DNA from: Kitasatospora sp. MAP12-44
GTDB taxonomy: Bacteria > Actinomycetota > Actinomycetes > Streptomycetales > Streptomycetaceae
NCBI RefSeq assembly: GCF_029892095.1
Contig: NZ_JARZAE010000004.1
Coordinates: forward strand, 2,480,001 to 2,544,000
DNA length: 64,000 bases
Direction: 5' to 3'
Shown: in pieces, positions 1 to 8,445 of the stretch
Layout: the number at the start of each line of letters is the position of its first letter
Numbering within the stretch: position 1 is the stretch's first letter
The notes under the pieces: generated by a model
What the model was told of the DNA's origin: nothing
The model's input: only the letters and a program-made list of their open reading frames with translations
Database searches by the model: none
Position numbers and translations under genes: made by a program

Positions 1-301
1 CCCGGGCCGCGAGGAGCAGTTGCAGGCCCAGCGCGCCCACCGTGGAGAGCATGGTGGCCACCGGGCCGAAGCCGAAGGCGACCAGCACCGGGAGCGTGGT
101 GAGCAGGAAGCCGGCCGCGGTGGCCTGCGGGAACACCACCTCGATGACCAGGTCGATGAGCAGCAGCAGGGCCGGCAGCCAGCGGATCCAGCGCGGGTCG
201 AGCCTGCCGTCGGCGGCCGGGAGGGAGACCCGGCGGGTGGGCGCGGGCGCCTCGCGGTGCGGGGCGGCCGCGGGACGGCGCGACTGGACGGGTGCGGACA
301 C
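1..301 (-). CDS. N-terminal part of a membrane protein (runs off the left edge)
   Basis: Only the first 100 codons are in the window. The GTG start at 301 sits six bases after GGAGG, an ideal ribosome binding site; an in-frame ATG at 352 directly abuts its GGAGG and is less likely. After about 36 basic, proline-rich residues come two hydrophobic segments: one around WIRWLPALLLLIDLVIEVV and one around the LLTTLPVLVAFGFGPVATML region. An N-terminal helical bundle like this is seen in actinobacterial membrane-anchored PP2C (SpoIIE-type) phosphatases and sensor kinases, but no catalytic part is visible, so no function is assigned. It is transcribed away from the P450 gene. Confidence 0.55.
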   Translation of the reverse strand, partial: MSAPVQSRRPAAAPHREAPAPTRRVSLPAADGRLDPRWIRWLPALLLLIDLVIEVVFPQATAAGFLLTTLPVLVAFGFGPVATMLSTVGALGLQLLLAAR

Positions 302-427
302 AGCGGACCTCCTCGGCGGCCGGCCAGGCGGGTGGTGGGGGCGAGCTTCCATCCTCCGGTAGGAGCCGACCACCGGACGGGGGGCGTTCGGCCCGCGCGG
401 TCGGGACCTTCGTCCCGCTTGCGCGGG

Positions 428-1648
428 TCAGCCGACGGTGATCGGGAACGACTGGTAGCCGCGCAGCACCAGCCGCTCCCGGCGGACGGCCTCGCCCGCC
501 GGGGCTATCGCGGGGAACCGGCCGAGCAGCGCGGGCAGCGCGAGGTTAGCCTCCAGCCGGGCCAGCTGGGCACCCAGGCAGAAGTGCGGGCCGCCACCGA
601 AGGAGAGCGGCTGGCTCTCGGTGCGGGTCGGGTCGAAGACCTCCGGGTCCGGGTAGCGCTCGGGGTCGCGGTTGGCCGCGCCGAGCAGCAGGAAGACGCC
701 CGTGCCCAGCGGGACGGGCCGGCCCTCGACGCTCAGGCCGTCCGTCATCGGCAGACGCGAGGTGAGCTGCACGGGTGAGTCGTAGCGCAGCACCTCATCG
801 GTGAAGCCGGCCGGGGTGACCCTGCCGGTGCGCAGGCCGTTCGCGGTCCACGGGTGCTGGAAGGCCAGCGCGAGTCCGTTGCCCAGCAGGTTGGTGGTGG
901 TCTCGAAGCCGGCCACCAGCAGCAGGATCAGGTTGGCCAGCAGCTCCTCGTCGGTGAGCCGGGAGTCGGCCGCGTCAGCCACCTGGACCAGGGCGCTGAC
1001 CAGGTCGTCCTTCGGGTGCGCGCGGCGCTGCGCGGCCAGTTCGGTGAAGTACGCGGCGAGCTGGTCGGTGGCGGCGTCGGCGGTCAGCAGTTCGTCCGCG
1101 TCGGCGATCATCTCCAGCGCGATCGTGAGGTCGGCGGCGAGCGCGCGGAAGAGGTAGCGGTCCTGCTCGGGGACGCCGAGCAGCTCGCAGATCACGCTGA
1201 CCGGCAGGCGGAAGGCGAAGGTGTCCATGAAGTCCAGCGTGCTGCCGCCGGAGCCGAGTTCGGCCGTCTCGTCGAGCAGCCGGCGGATGGTGGCGACCAC
1301 GGCCGGCTCCAGCGCCGCCACCCGGCGGGCGGTGAACACCGAGGAGATCAGCGAGCGCATCCGGGCGTGGTGCGGCGCGTTGACCTCCAGGATGGACCGG
1401 GCGAGCATCCTCCGGGAGCTGTGCTGGACTTGCTCGGGGTCGAGTTCCTCGCGGATCTCGCTGTCCGCCACCCCGAAGCCCGGGTCGCGCAGCAGCTGAT
1501 GGACCGTCCGGTGGCGGACCGCCAGCAGCGTGCTGTCCTCCCAGGCCGAGGTGAGGGTGCCGAGTTCGCGCAGTCGGACGTAGAGCGGGTAGGGGTTCGC
1601 CGAGCCTGCGGGGGTGAGCAGTTCGTCGATGAGGTGGGTGCCGTCCAT
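428..1648 (-). CDS. Cytochrome P450
   Basis: This 406-residue protein has the full set of P450 signatures: the I-helix oxygen-activation motif AGFETT at residues 246-251, the K-helix ExxR (EVLR) at 285-288, and the heme loop FGGGPHFCLG with the axial Cys at 357. Length and motif wording match soluble bacterial class I P450s of the CYP105/CYP107 kind, which take electrons from ferredoxin and hydroxylate small molecules. No ferredoxin or biosynthetic genes lie beside it, so the substrate is unknown. It is divergent from the ArsC-like gene at 1762, with a 113-bp shared promoter region. Confidence 0.93.
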   Translation of the reverse strand: MDGTHLIDELLTPAGSANPYPLYVRLRELGTLTSAWEDSTLLAVRHRTVHQLLRDPGFGVADSEIREELDPEQVQHSSRRMLARSILEVNAPHHARMRSLISSVFTARRVAALEPAVVATIRRLLDETAELGSGGSTLDFMDTFAFRLPVSVICELLGVPEQDRYLFRALAADLTIALEMIADADELLTADAATDQLAAYFTELAAQRRAHPKDDLVSALVQVADAADSRLTDEELLANLILLLVAGFETTTNLLGNGLALAFQHPWTANGLRTGRVTPAGFTDEVLRYDSPVQLTSRLPMTDGLSVEGRPVPLGTGVFLLLGAANRDPERYPDPEVFDPTRTESQPLSFGGGPHFCLGAQLARLEANLALPALLGRFPAIAPAGEAVRRERLVLRGYQSFPITVG

Positions 1649-1761
1649 ACCTGGGCCTCCGCGGATGCGCCGTTCGAATGCCGTCCGAATACAGAGGGAA
1701 CCACCACCGGGCCCAGCGGAGTTCCCGGTTCCGGTTTCCGCGGGGTGCGTAGGGTGGCTGT

Positions 1762-2124
1762 ATGGAGATCTGGATCAACCCTCGTTGCGGCAAGTGCCGC
1801 GCTGCCCTGAACACCCTGGAGGCCGCCGGGATGAAGTACACCGTGCGGCGCTACCTGGAGGACCCGCCGAACGCGGCCGAACTGGAGGAGGTGCTCGGCC
1901 GGCTGGCCCTGGACCCCTGGGACATCACCCGCCTGGACGAGCCGGTGGCCAAGGAGCTGGGCATGCGGGAGTGGGGCCGGGAGGCGGAGGACCGCGAGCG
2001 CTGGATCGCCGCGCTGGCCGCGCACCCGATCCTGGTGCAGCGCCCGATCATCAGCGCGGACGACGGGCACGCGATCATCGCGCGCACGCCGGAGGCGGTG
2101 CGCTCGGTGCTGCCCCCCGCGTAG
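1762..2124 (+). CDS. ArsC/Spx-family thioredoxin-fold protein
   Basis: This 120-residue protein has the ArsC-family opening (INPRCGKCRAAL) with Cys9 and Cys12. Classical glutaredoxin-linked ArsC has one N-terminal Cys, whereas CxxC is the Spx-type pattern. The remainder keeps the family's LDxWDI-like stretch and the Pro-Ile-Ile segment near residue 95 (VQRPIIS), which in ArsC is followed by arsenate-binding arginines. Arsenate reduction is possible, but no ars genes are nearby, so a general thiol-redox role is equally likely. It is monocistronic and convergent with the PNPOx gene, whose stop lies three bases beyond this gene's end. Confidence 0.8.
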   Translation: MEIWINPRCGKCRAALNTLEAAGMKYTVRRYLEDPPNAAELEEVLGRLALDPWDITRLDEPVAKELGMREWGREAEDRERWIAALAAHPILVQRPIISADDGHAIIARTPEAVRSVLPPA

Positions 2125-2127
2125 CTG

Positions 2128-2604
2128 TCAGTAGCGCTCCTCCGTACGGACCTCCTCGCCGGGCCGCCAGCTCTGGATGACCAAGTGGTCGCCGCCCCGC
2201 GCGATGGAGGTCAGCACGACCTCGGTCAGCCCCAGGCGGAAGGCGTGGTACGGGCCGGTCGGCGGCTCCGGCAGCTCCGCCTCGTACCCGGCGCGGGCGA
2301 GCTCGTCGACGATCTCCACCGCCAGGCCGGCCAGTTTGGCGTCGCCGCCCGCCATCGTCCCGTCGCCCGGGTTGGCGTGCAGCGCGAAGCGCGGGTCGCG
2401 GCGCAGGTCGAGCGCCTTCAGCGCGCCGCTCATCGAGCCCAGCGTCAGATCGGCGCCCATCAGTTGCACCTCGGTGCCGCTGACCCGCGGCGAACCGTCC
2501 CTGCGCAGCGTGGCCAGCACGTGGTGGCGGTGGGCCGCCAGTCGTGCGAGCACGGCGGGGGCGAGATCGGGGGCCTCGTTCTCGAAATCCTGCCAAGTAG
2601 CCAT
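2128..2604 (-). CDS. Pyridoxamine 5'-phosphate oxidase-fold (PNPOx-like) protein
   Basis: The chosen ATG at 2604 is preceded by GGGAGCC and gives 158 residues beginning MATWQDFENEAP. The longer open frame upstream lacks any family similarity. The split-barrel pattern HHVLATLRRDGSPRVSGTEV followed by GSMSGALKALDLRRDPRFAL is characteristic of the FMN/F420-binding PNPOx superfamily. Actinobacterial members of this kind are F420-, FMN- or heme-binding reductases of unknown substrate. The IS200/IS605 element lies immediately upstream and may have separated the gene from its original promoter region. Confidence 0.85.
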   Translation of the reverse strand: MATWQDFENEAPDLAPAVLARLAAHRHHVLATLRRDGSPRVSGTEVQLMGADLTLGSMSGALKALDLRRDPRFALHANPGDGTMAGGDAKLAGLAVEIVDELARAGYEAELPEPPTGPYHAFRLGLTEVVLTSIARGGDHLVIQSWRPGEEVRTEERY

Positions 2605-2724
2605 GGCTCCCACTCTGGCACCGGGCACTGACAACCGCCCGGGAGCCCGCCGCAGGCCCGGCCGGACCGGCCGGACCCGGCCGAGCCGGGCCGATGTCCG
2701 ACCCGTGCAGCACACTGGGAGCCG

Positions 2725-2860
2725 TGACTCCTCCCCGCCCTAAAGGGACGGGGCTTCCTGTTACGCCGGGTTGGCGTCGCAGTGGACCAGCCCGGCCCGT
2801 AGAACGTTGATGGCACCCACCGTGTCCGCGTGGTCCGTGTGGCCACACCGTACGCAGTGG
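2725..2860 (-). ncRNA. Predicted omega RNA (TnpB guide RNA), extent approximate
   Basis: In IS200/IS605 elements the TnpB guide RNA is made from the 3' end of tnpB through the right end into flanking DNA. Here the minus strand downstream of the tnpB stop folds into the terminal hairpin at 2733-2753 followed by GGAGGAGTCA, the usual scaffold end in actinobacterial copies. The guide would then be complementary-strand sequence from about 2724 down to 2705. The upstream boundary inside tnpB is a guess. Confidence 0.4.
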
Positions 2861-3996
2861 AACTTTGCCTGAGTGGTTCGGTTCTCCCCGGAGACGTGGC
2901 CACACGCGGGTTGTGGGCACGTCCGGGAGGTGTTGCGGGGGTCCACCGCGATAATCGTCCGGCCGGCGCTTGCAGCCTTGCTGGTGAGGATCGCGAGGAA
3001 CACCCCCCAACCCGCATCTGTGATCGACTTGTTCAGCCCGGCCTTCGGGGCGGCACCATTGGGCAGGAAGCCGCCCGGCCGCGCGGGGTCCGGCTTCGGC
3101 TTCGGCGTCCGCACCATGTTGCTGATGCTCAGCTTCTCGTGCGCGATCAGATCGTGCCGGCGCACCAGGGTGAGGGCGGTCTTGTGCGCGTGGTCGAGCC
3201 GTTGGCGGCGGACCTTGCCGTGCAGGTCGGCGACCTTCTCGACGGCCCGGCGGTGCTTCTTGGAGCGCTTGTCCCGGCAAGCACGGGGGAAGGTGGCCAG
3301 GTGCCGCTGAGCCTGCGCGAGGGCCTCGGCGTTCTCCCGGCCGAAGCGCGGGTTGGAAACGAAGCCGCCGTTGGAGTCGGCGAGGAAATTGGCGATGCCC
3401 AGGTCGATGCCGACCACCGAACCGGTGGGTTCCAACGGTTCGGGCTTGGACTGCTCGGCGGTCAGCACCACGTACCAGCGCTTGCCCTCGCGCTTCACCG
3501 AGACGGTCTTGACCCTGCCGACCACCTGACGGTGCTGGTTGACCTTGACGTGCCCGACACCTCGGAACCGGACCCTGGGAGGGTGACCGGGCATCGAGTC
3601 CCACCGGCAGCCGTCCCCGTCCCTGGGGAAGTCCACCGTGTCGAACCAGTTCACGCCCCGGAAGCGCGGGTATCCGGGTTTCTCGCCGGACTTGACCCGA
3701 CGGAAGAACGCGGCGAACGCCTTGTCCAGACGCCGAAGCGTCGCCTGCTGGCTGGAGAACGACCACCGGCCCTGGCGCTGCGGGTCGAACGCCCGAATGT
3801 CTTTGAGCTGCGCCGACTGCTGGCCGTACTTGACCGTCGTTTTCGAGGCGTGACGGTAGGCGTCGCGCCGTTCCTCCAAGGCCCCGTTGTAGAGCGAGCA
3901 GTGGTCGACCAGCATCGCGGCGAGGGCCTGGACCTGACGGGCGGTGGGTCGCATGAGGAACTTGTACGCACGGATCTGCGTGTCCAACGGGTCCAC
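2761..3996 (-). CDS. tnpB: TnpB, RNA-guided RuvC-type nuclease of IS200/IS605
   Basis: The 411-residue protein has all three RuvC acidic residues: Asp198 in GIDLG, Glu287 in LIAHEKLS and Asp391 in HADTVGAIN. The zinc ribbon has Cys360, Cys365, Cys381 and Cys384; the first pair is spaced C-x4-C instead of the usual CxxC. TnpB cuts DNA matching its guide RNA beside a short TAM and helps retain the element at donor sites. The annotated GTG start lies almost on the GGGGGG ribosome binding site. A TTG three codons later, nine bases away, may be the true start. The gene is divergent from tnpA, 47 bp apart. Confidence 0.93.
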   Translation of the reverse strand: MDPLDTQIRAYKFLMRPTARQVQALAAMLVDHCSLYNGALEERRDAYRHASKTTVKYGQQSAQLKDIRAFDPQRQGRWSFSSQQATLRRLDKAFAAFFRRVKSGEKPGYPRFRGVNWFDTVDFPRDGDGCRWDSMPGHPPRVRFRGVGHVKVNQHRQVVGRVKTVSVKREGKRWYVVLTAEQSKPEPLEPTGSVVGIDLGIANFLADSNGGFVSNPRFGRENAEALAQAQRHLATFPRACRDKRSKKHRRAVEKVADLHGKVRRQRLDHAHKTALTLVRRHDLIAHEKLSISNMVRTPKPKPDPARPGGFLPNGAAPKAGLNKSITDAGWGVFLAILTSKAASAGRTIIAVDPRNTSRTCPQPACGHVSGENRTTQAKFHCVRCGHTDHADTVGAINVLRAGLVHCDANPA

Positions 3997-4043
3997 CCCC
4001 CTTTCTGGTCGCAGGTCACCTTAACAGCTGTCAAACTTGGCGG

Positions 4044-4472
4044 ATGTCACCACGCTGGGAACCAGATCCTGATATCCGCCGGGGAAACCATGTCGTCTAT
4101 CACCTGCACGCACACTTGGTGTTCGTCACCAAGTGCCGGCGTGAGGTCTTCAACGACGAGATGCTGACGCGCTGCGAGGCGATCATGCGGGACGTATGCG
4201 AGAGCTTCGGTGCGGAGCTGCGGGAATTCAACGGCGAGGGCGATCACGTCCACCTGCTGGTGCACTACCCGCCGAAGGTCGCCCTGTCCAAGCTGGTCAA
4301 CAGTCTCAAGGGCGTCAGCTCCCGCTACCTGCGGGCCGAGTACACCGGACGGATCAACCGCATCGGGACGGGCTCGGTGTTCTGGGCACCCTCGTACTTC
4401 GCGGGGTCCTGCGGCGGCGCGCCGCTAAGCATCGTGAAGGAGTACATCGAGAAGCAGAAGCAGCCGGCCTGA
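4044..4472 (+). CDS. tnpA: TnpA, IS200/IS605 Y1-HUH transposase
   Basis: This 142-residue protein has the HUH motif at His68-Val-His70 (GDHVHLLVHYP) and the catalytic tyrosine at Tyr134 (IVKEYIEKQ), with the conserved SVFWAPSYF segment between them. Y1 transposases of this family move single-stranded DNA during replication and recognise subterminal hairpins such as those flanking this element. The length is normal for the family, and I see no truncation or missing catalytic residue. Confidence 0.93.
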   Translation: MSPRWEPDPDIRRGNHVVYHLHAHLVFVTKCRREVFNDEMLTRCEAIMRDVCESFGAELREFNGEGDHVHLLVHYPPKVALSKLVNSLKGVSSRYLRAEYTGRINRIGTGSVFWAPSYFAGSCGGAPLSIVKEYIEKQKQPA

Positions 4473-4578
4473 CGCTGCGCGCCAGTCTTCGCAGCGAACT
4501 TCGCCGCTTCGCGGCTCCGGGCCAAGGATCGCATTCCCGCCCGGCCTGAAGGCCGGGATTCCCTGCGAAGATAGGGGG

Positions 4579-5130
4579 ATGGCAGAGACCTTCATCGCTT
4601 TCCTGCGCGCCGTGAACGTCGGCGGACGCACCGTCAAGATGGAACGGCTGCGCGAGCTCTTCGGCGAACTCGGCCTGGCGGACGTCCGGACGTACATCCA
4701 GAGCGGGAACGTCTTCTTCACGGCGGACGCGGGCGTCGACCGCGCCGCGCTGACCCATCGGATCGAGCAGCACTTGGAGCAGGCGCTCGGCTACCCGGTC
4801 CCGGTCATGCTGCGAACGGTCCCGGAGGTGGAGGAGCTGCTGGCCGGCGACCCGTTCCAGGGCATCGAGCTCACCGCGGACAACAGGTTCTGCGTGGTCT
4901 TCCTCTCCGAGCCGCTGCCGGCCGACCTGGAACTCCCCCGGGTCACTCCGAGGGGCGATCTGGAGGTGATCGGCGCCACCGCCGGCGCTGCCTTCGTGGT
5001 CGGGCACATCATCAACGGCCGCCCGACCGGCAACCCCGGCGACGCCTTCGGCAAGACCTACCGGGGGCAGGGCACCTCGCGCTTCCTGCACACCACGGTC
5101 AAGATCGTGGCCGCCGCGAAGAAGGGCTGA
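4579..5130 (+). CDS. DUF1697 family protein
   Basis: The 183-residue protein begins with the DUF1697 signature FIAFLRAVNVGG and has the conserved YIQSGNVFF at about 40-47, followed by the GNPGDAFGKTY segment near the C-terminus. The family is widespread in bacteria, cytoplasmic, and of unknown function. The ATG lies about 10-20 bases beyond the IS element's right end, so its promoter may come from, or have been replaced by, the insertion. A short AGGGGG sits six bases before the ATG. Confidence 0.88.
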   Translation: MAETFIAFLRAVNVGGRTVKMERLRELFGELGLADVRTYIQSGNVFFTADAGVDRAALTHRIEQHLEQALGYPVPVMLRTVPEVEELLAGDPFQGIELTADNRFCVVFLSEPLPADLELPRVTPRGDLEVIGATAGAAFVVGHIINGRPTGNPGDAFGKTYRGQGTSRFLHTTVKIVAAAKKG

Positions 5131-5154
5131 CCAGCACAGGACGGTCAGTGGAGG

Positions 5155-6117
5155 TCAGTGCGGGAAGGCGCGCGGCGGGCGCTGGGTCGCCAGCTCGTCG
5201 CGGAACTCGGCGATGACGGTGCTGATCTGGCGCATCAGCACGGTCCGCTCCAGCCGGTCGAGGTAGCGGTTCTGCGCGGCCAGGCCGGTGACGGTGACCG
5301 TGAAGTAGAGCGCCATCAGCGGGTTGATGAAGAGCTCGCTGTGCCGGGTGCGCTCGGTGAACCGGACGTCGCCGAACTCGCCGCGCAACGCCGCCGCCAC
5401 CGAGCCCTGGACGATGCTCGGGTGCTCCGGGGTGGCCGACTGGGCGTGCGCGACGGCGTCGAGATAGAGCCGGCCCTCCCGGCTGTCGCGCGGGATCGAC
5501 AGGGCGCCGAGGTAGTCGCCGGTGGCCGCGAGGGCGGCCAGGTTCTCCAGCACCAGCGCGTGGCTGACCCCGTGGTAGGCGTCGACGCCGAAGCCGAGGC
5601 AGACCACCAGGCGCTCGGTCAGCCCGTCCAGGCCCGCCACCGCGGCCAGGCTCGCCATGTCCTCCTCCGGCGTGCCCAGGCCCATCTCGTCGCCGCGCAT
5701 CAGGATGTCGGTACCGCCGTCCACCAGGACGACGGCGTCGATGCCCAGATGCGCGATCAGCGCGCGGTAGGCGGCCCGCAGCGGTTGGACGCCGACCGAG
5801 GCGAACGCCCAGACCGTGTCCGGCAGGCCGTGCAGGCGCAGCCAGCGGGCGAGCGTGCGCTCGGGGAAGTAGCGCTCGGCGGAGGCGATGTCCGGACGGA
5901 TCTCGGCGATGTCCTGGTCCAGCCAGGCGTCCAGCGGCAGGCCGTACAGGTGGCTGAAGGAGAGGTTGGCCAGGTGCACCTCCTTGCCGGCGGCCCGAAG
6001 TGCCAGGGCCAGCGGCAGGCCCGCGTAGACGTCGAAGCCGCCGCCGGCGCCGGCGACCAGGATCCGCGAGGCGCCCTTGAGGCGGGTGAACAGCGGCGGT
6101 TCGAGGAGAGACGACAT
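5155..6117 (-). CDS. DUF1152 domain-containing protein
   Basis: The 320-residue protein has a glycine-rich nucleotide-type loop, VAGAGGGFDVYAG (about residues 21-33), and the acidic motif VLVDGGTDILMRGDE, both hallmarks of DUF1152. The family is found in actinobacteria and archaea and its reaction is not known. The loop suggests binding of a nucleotide or phosphorylated ligand, which is inference. The gene converges on DUF1697 and has no obvious operon partner; the upstream hemerythrin gene ends 85 bp away. Confidence 0.85.
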   Translation of the reverse strand: MSSLLEPPLFTRLKGASRILVAGAGGGFDVYAGLPLALALRAAGKEVHLANLSFSHLYGLPLDAWLDQDIAEIRPDIASAERYFPERTLARWLRLHGLPDTVWAFASVGVQPLRAAYRALIAHLGIDAVVLVDGGTDILMRGDEMGLGTPEEDMASLAAVAGLDGLTERLVVCLGFGVDAYHGVSHALVLENLAALAATGDYLGALSIPRDSREGRLYLDAVAHAQSATPEHPSIVQGSVAAALRGEFGDVRFTERTRHSELFINPLMALYFTVTVTGLAAQNRYLDRLERTVLMRQISTVIAEFRDELATQRPPRAFPH

Positions 6118-6202
6118 CCGACCGACGCTAGCAGGACGAGCCGGACGTCGGGCGCCGGGCCTCGGCTCCGCGCGGCCACCGCGCCGAACTGCGCGGGTGA
6201 GA

Positions 6203-6928
6203 TCACTCGCCGGCCTGCGAAGCCCCCCACAGTTGGGCCGTGCAGCGCGCGTACACGGCCTGCCAGTGCGGCCACTGACGGGCCGTCAGGTCGTCGCACT
6301 CGCCGATCAGCACCTCGACCTGCGCCGGGTCGACCCCGTCGAGCAGCCAGGCCAGCGCGTCCGGGGCCGCCGGGCCCTCCGCCGCGCGGAGCAGGTCGAG
6401 CAGCTCGGCCAGCGTGCCGACCCGGGAGTGCGGCGAGAACAACTCCTCCATCGCCGGCAGGACCTGGTCCTCCTCCACCCGCAGATGCGTCTCCAGGCGC
6501 GCCGCCAGCTCCTCCAGCGCGTACGCCACCGGCCAGGCGCTGGACGGGTCCCCGGTGGCCACCCGCATCAGCGTGGTGGCGCGGGTGAAGGAGTGGTCCA
6601 GGTTGTGGTGGTCGTCCTCCAACCAGTTGACCAGCAGCCGCAGTTCGGGCGCGAAGCGGCGCAGCAGCGGCCAGACCCGGTTGTCCTGCTGCTCGTGGTG
6701 GCAGGTGAGCATGGCGGTGAGGAACTCCCAGTGGCCGCGCAGGGCCATGGCACTGGTGTCGTCGCCGTGCTGGAGCAGGCGCAGGGCGGTGGGCAGCCGG
6801 GCGAGGTCCCGACGCAGGGCGGCATGGACGAGGCGCAGGCCCGCGAACCGAAGCGGCGTCGGGCGCACGGCCCCGGCCGGCTCGGCGGAGCCGCGCGGGG
6901 CGGGGACGGAAAGCAGGTGCGTCTGCAT
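6203..6928 (-). CDS. Hemerythrin HHE-domain protein
   Basis: This 241-residue protein has the spaced ligands of a hemerythrin cation-binding four-helix bundle: His35 in the first helix, HHEQQDN at 77-83, EDDHHNLDH at 104-112 and ETHLRVEED around 146-154. Such proteins bind a di-iron centre and act in oxygen, NO or iron sensing or storage. The C-terminal 80 residues form extra helices outside the core domain. The ATG follows GAAGAGAGCGCC. No partner genes indicate which ligand it senses. Confidence 0.85.
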   Translation of the reverse strand: MQTHLLSVPAPRGSAEPAGAVRPTPLRFAGLRLVHAALRRDLARLPTALRLLQHGDDTSAMALRGHWEFLTAMLTCHHEQQDNRVWPLLRRFAPELRLLVNWLEDDHHNLDHSFTRATTLMRVATGDPSSAWPVAYALEELAARLETHLRVEEDQVLPAMEELFSPHSRVGTLAELLDLLRAAEGPAAPDALAWLLDGVDPAQVEVLIGECDDLTARQWPHWQAVYARCTAQLWGASQAGE

Positions 6929-7146
6929 GGCGCTCTCTTCGCGACTGGCGTGGGTGCGGGAAGGCGCCGCTCACCCCGGTGGTGAGACCGGGAATGAGCG
7001 GCGCCGTTGCCCAAGGTGTCCACAGTCCATCAGCAGCGAATCAATGCTGGATTGCCGTGCAGGTCAGAGCACATATGCCCAGGTGGAAGCGGGATCGAAA
7101 CAGCATCGAGGCAGGGCGGAATACAGCTCTGCCGGACAGCGGCGGG

Positions 7147-8184
7147 TCAGCCCGCCTGCGGGGCCGAGAGGTTCTGTGTCAGCCACTGCAGGGTATTCGG
7201 AATCATCTTCTTGAAGTCCGAGGTGAGGTGCTTTCCGCCGGGCTGCTCGTAGTAGTCGATCTTCAGCGGCGGCGCCGCCTTGGCGACCCAGGCCTTGACC
7301 AGCTTGACCTCCTCGGCGTTGGCGCCGCCCGCGGTCGCCAGCATCCGCACGTCGGCCTTGCCCTGGCTGACCAGGACGTCGGGGCTGCCGGCCAGTTGCT
7401 CGGCCTCGTGGCCCTTCCAGTCCAGCGAGTCCGGCTTGAAGTAGCCGTCGATCGGCACCGCGGCCTTGAACTGGTCCGGGTGCTCCAGCGCCAGCTTGGC
7501 GCTGCACATGGCGCCGGTCGAGGCGCCCATCAGGCCCCAGCCGTCGCGGCTCTTGAGGGTGCGGAAGTTGGCGCGCACGAAGTCGGGGACGTCCTGCGAC
7601 ATCCAGGTGCCCATCTTCGGCTGCCCGGGGATGTCGCTGCAGTCCAGCGCCCTGCTCTCGTCGGAGATCAGGTTCTGCACCGGCATGATCATGATGAACG
7701 GGTGGGCCTTGCCCTGCTTGGACAGCTCGGCGTCGGCCTCCTCGATCGGCAGCTGGTTGTCGGTCCAGGTGTTGTAGCCGTTGCTCTGACCGCCCGCGTA
7801 GAGGGTGAGCACCGGGAAGCCGTAGGTGGCGTACTTGGGGTCGTTGTACTCCGGCGGCAGCCAGACCCAGACCTTGCCGCTGACCCCGGACTTCTTGCCG
7901 TCCAGCGTGGTCATCATGATCGGGCCGGCCGCGGTGTCCCGGGCCTTGGTGAGCGCGGTGGCGGGCCCGGTCGGCATCTGCACCTGCGAGTTGGGCGAGA
8001 TCGACGGGCTGGAGCCGGCCGACGCGGCCGGGCTGCTCGGCGCGCTCGAGCCGGCCGCGCCGGTGGGCTTGCTCTCCGTGCTCGGCTTCCCCCCGTTCCC
8101 GCCGCAGGCGGAGAGCGTGGCAGCCAGCGCCAGGGCGGCGGTGACAGTCAGGAGGGCACGTGGACGGATGGACTGCGGGTGCAC
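7147..8184 (-). CDS. Lipoprotein esterase, alpha/beta hydrolase (PF00756-like)
   Basis: The GTG at 8184, with GGAAAG upstream, gives 345 residues starting with a lipoprotein signal peptide: basic start, hydrophobic core and lipobox LSAC with Cys27. A Ser/Pro/Ala-rich tether of about 50 residues follows. The hydrolase domain has a WLPPEY strand typical of the putative-esterase (antigen 85/Fes-like) family, the nucleophile elbow GASTG with Ser222, and a late histidine in GGKHL (about 319). It would be membrane-anchored outside the cell and cleave an ester or act as an acyltransferase; the substrate is unknown. It sits downstream of the ROK-enolase operon across a 260-bp gap. Confidence 0.85.
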   Translation of the reverse strand: MHPQSIRPRALLTVTAALALAATLSACGGNGGKPSTESKPTGAAGSSAPSSPAASAGSSPSISPNSQVQMPTGPATALTKARDTAAGPIMMTTLDGKKSGVSGKVWVWLPPEYNDPKYATYGFPVLTLYAGGQSNGYNTWTDNQLPIEEADAELSKQGKAHPFIMIMPVQNLISDESRALDCSDIPGQPKMGTWMSQDVPDFVRANFRTLKSRDGWGLMGASTGAMCSAKLALEHPDQFKAAVPIDGYFKPDSLDWKGHEAEQLAGSPDVLVSQGKADVRMLATAGGANAEEVKLVKAWVAKAAPPLKIDYYEQPGGKHLTSDFKKMIPNTLQWLTQNLSAPQAG

Positions 8185-8387
8185 GGCGGGACTTTCCGGC
8201 TGGTGGATGGCGCTCGAACCATGGCGGATCCGGGCGGCGCCGCCTGGGCGGAGCGGCGCGCGATGTTTTGCTGATCCTATGACGCGGCCGGATCCTCCAA
8301 CGGTTGCGACCAGGCAGCCCACCAACCAACATTTGGTCGGTGTTTGGCAAAGTCCCAGCCGATCGGCGGGGGTCATTCGGCGGGTAT

Positions 8388-8416
8388 TTTTCCGAAATTC
8401 GGACTTTCTCGGAAAA
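8388..8416 (-). terminator. AT-rich stem-loop, probable terminator of the ROK-enolase operon
   Basis: Perfect 8-bp arms TTTTCCGA (8388-8395) and TCGGAAAA (8409-8416) lie about 30 bp beyond the enolase stop codon. A second nested palindrome, TCCGAA-A-TTCGGA, occupies 8391-8403. The rest of the 8185-8445 gap contains an imperfect inverted repeat CCAACCAA-CAT-TTGGTCGG near 8320-8340, a possible operator for the esterase gene, and no credible gene. Confidence 0.45.
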
Positions 8417-8445
8417 TGGGTGGGACGCAGGTCACAGCGCAGGAT

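Larger units (their letters stand above)
2725..4570. mobile_element. IS200/IS605-family insertion sequence
   Basis: The element carries divergent tnpA (right) and tnpB (left). It is bounded by subterminal hairpins rather than inverted repeats, as expected for this family. Near the tnpB 3' end the hairpin is at 2733-2753 (CCCCG and CGGGG arms around a TAAA loop). Beyond tnpA the hairpin is at 4540-4557 (CCCGGCC, loop TGAA, GGCCGGG). Exact ends cannot be fixed without an empty site; they are set just outside the hairpins. It separates a PNPOx gene from a DUF1697 gene without interrupting either. Both protein genes look intact, so the copy may be active or recent. Confidence 0.8.
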
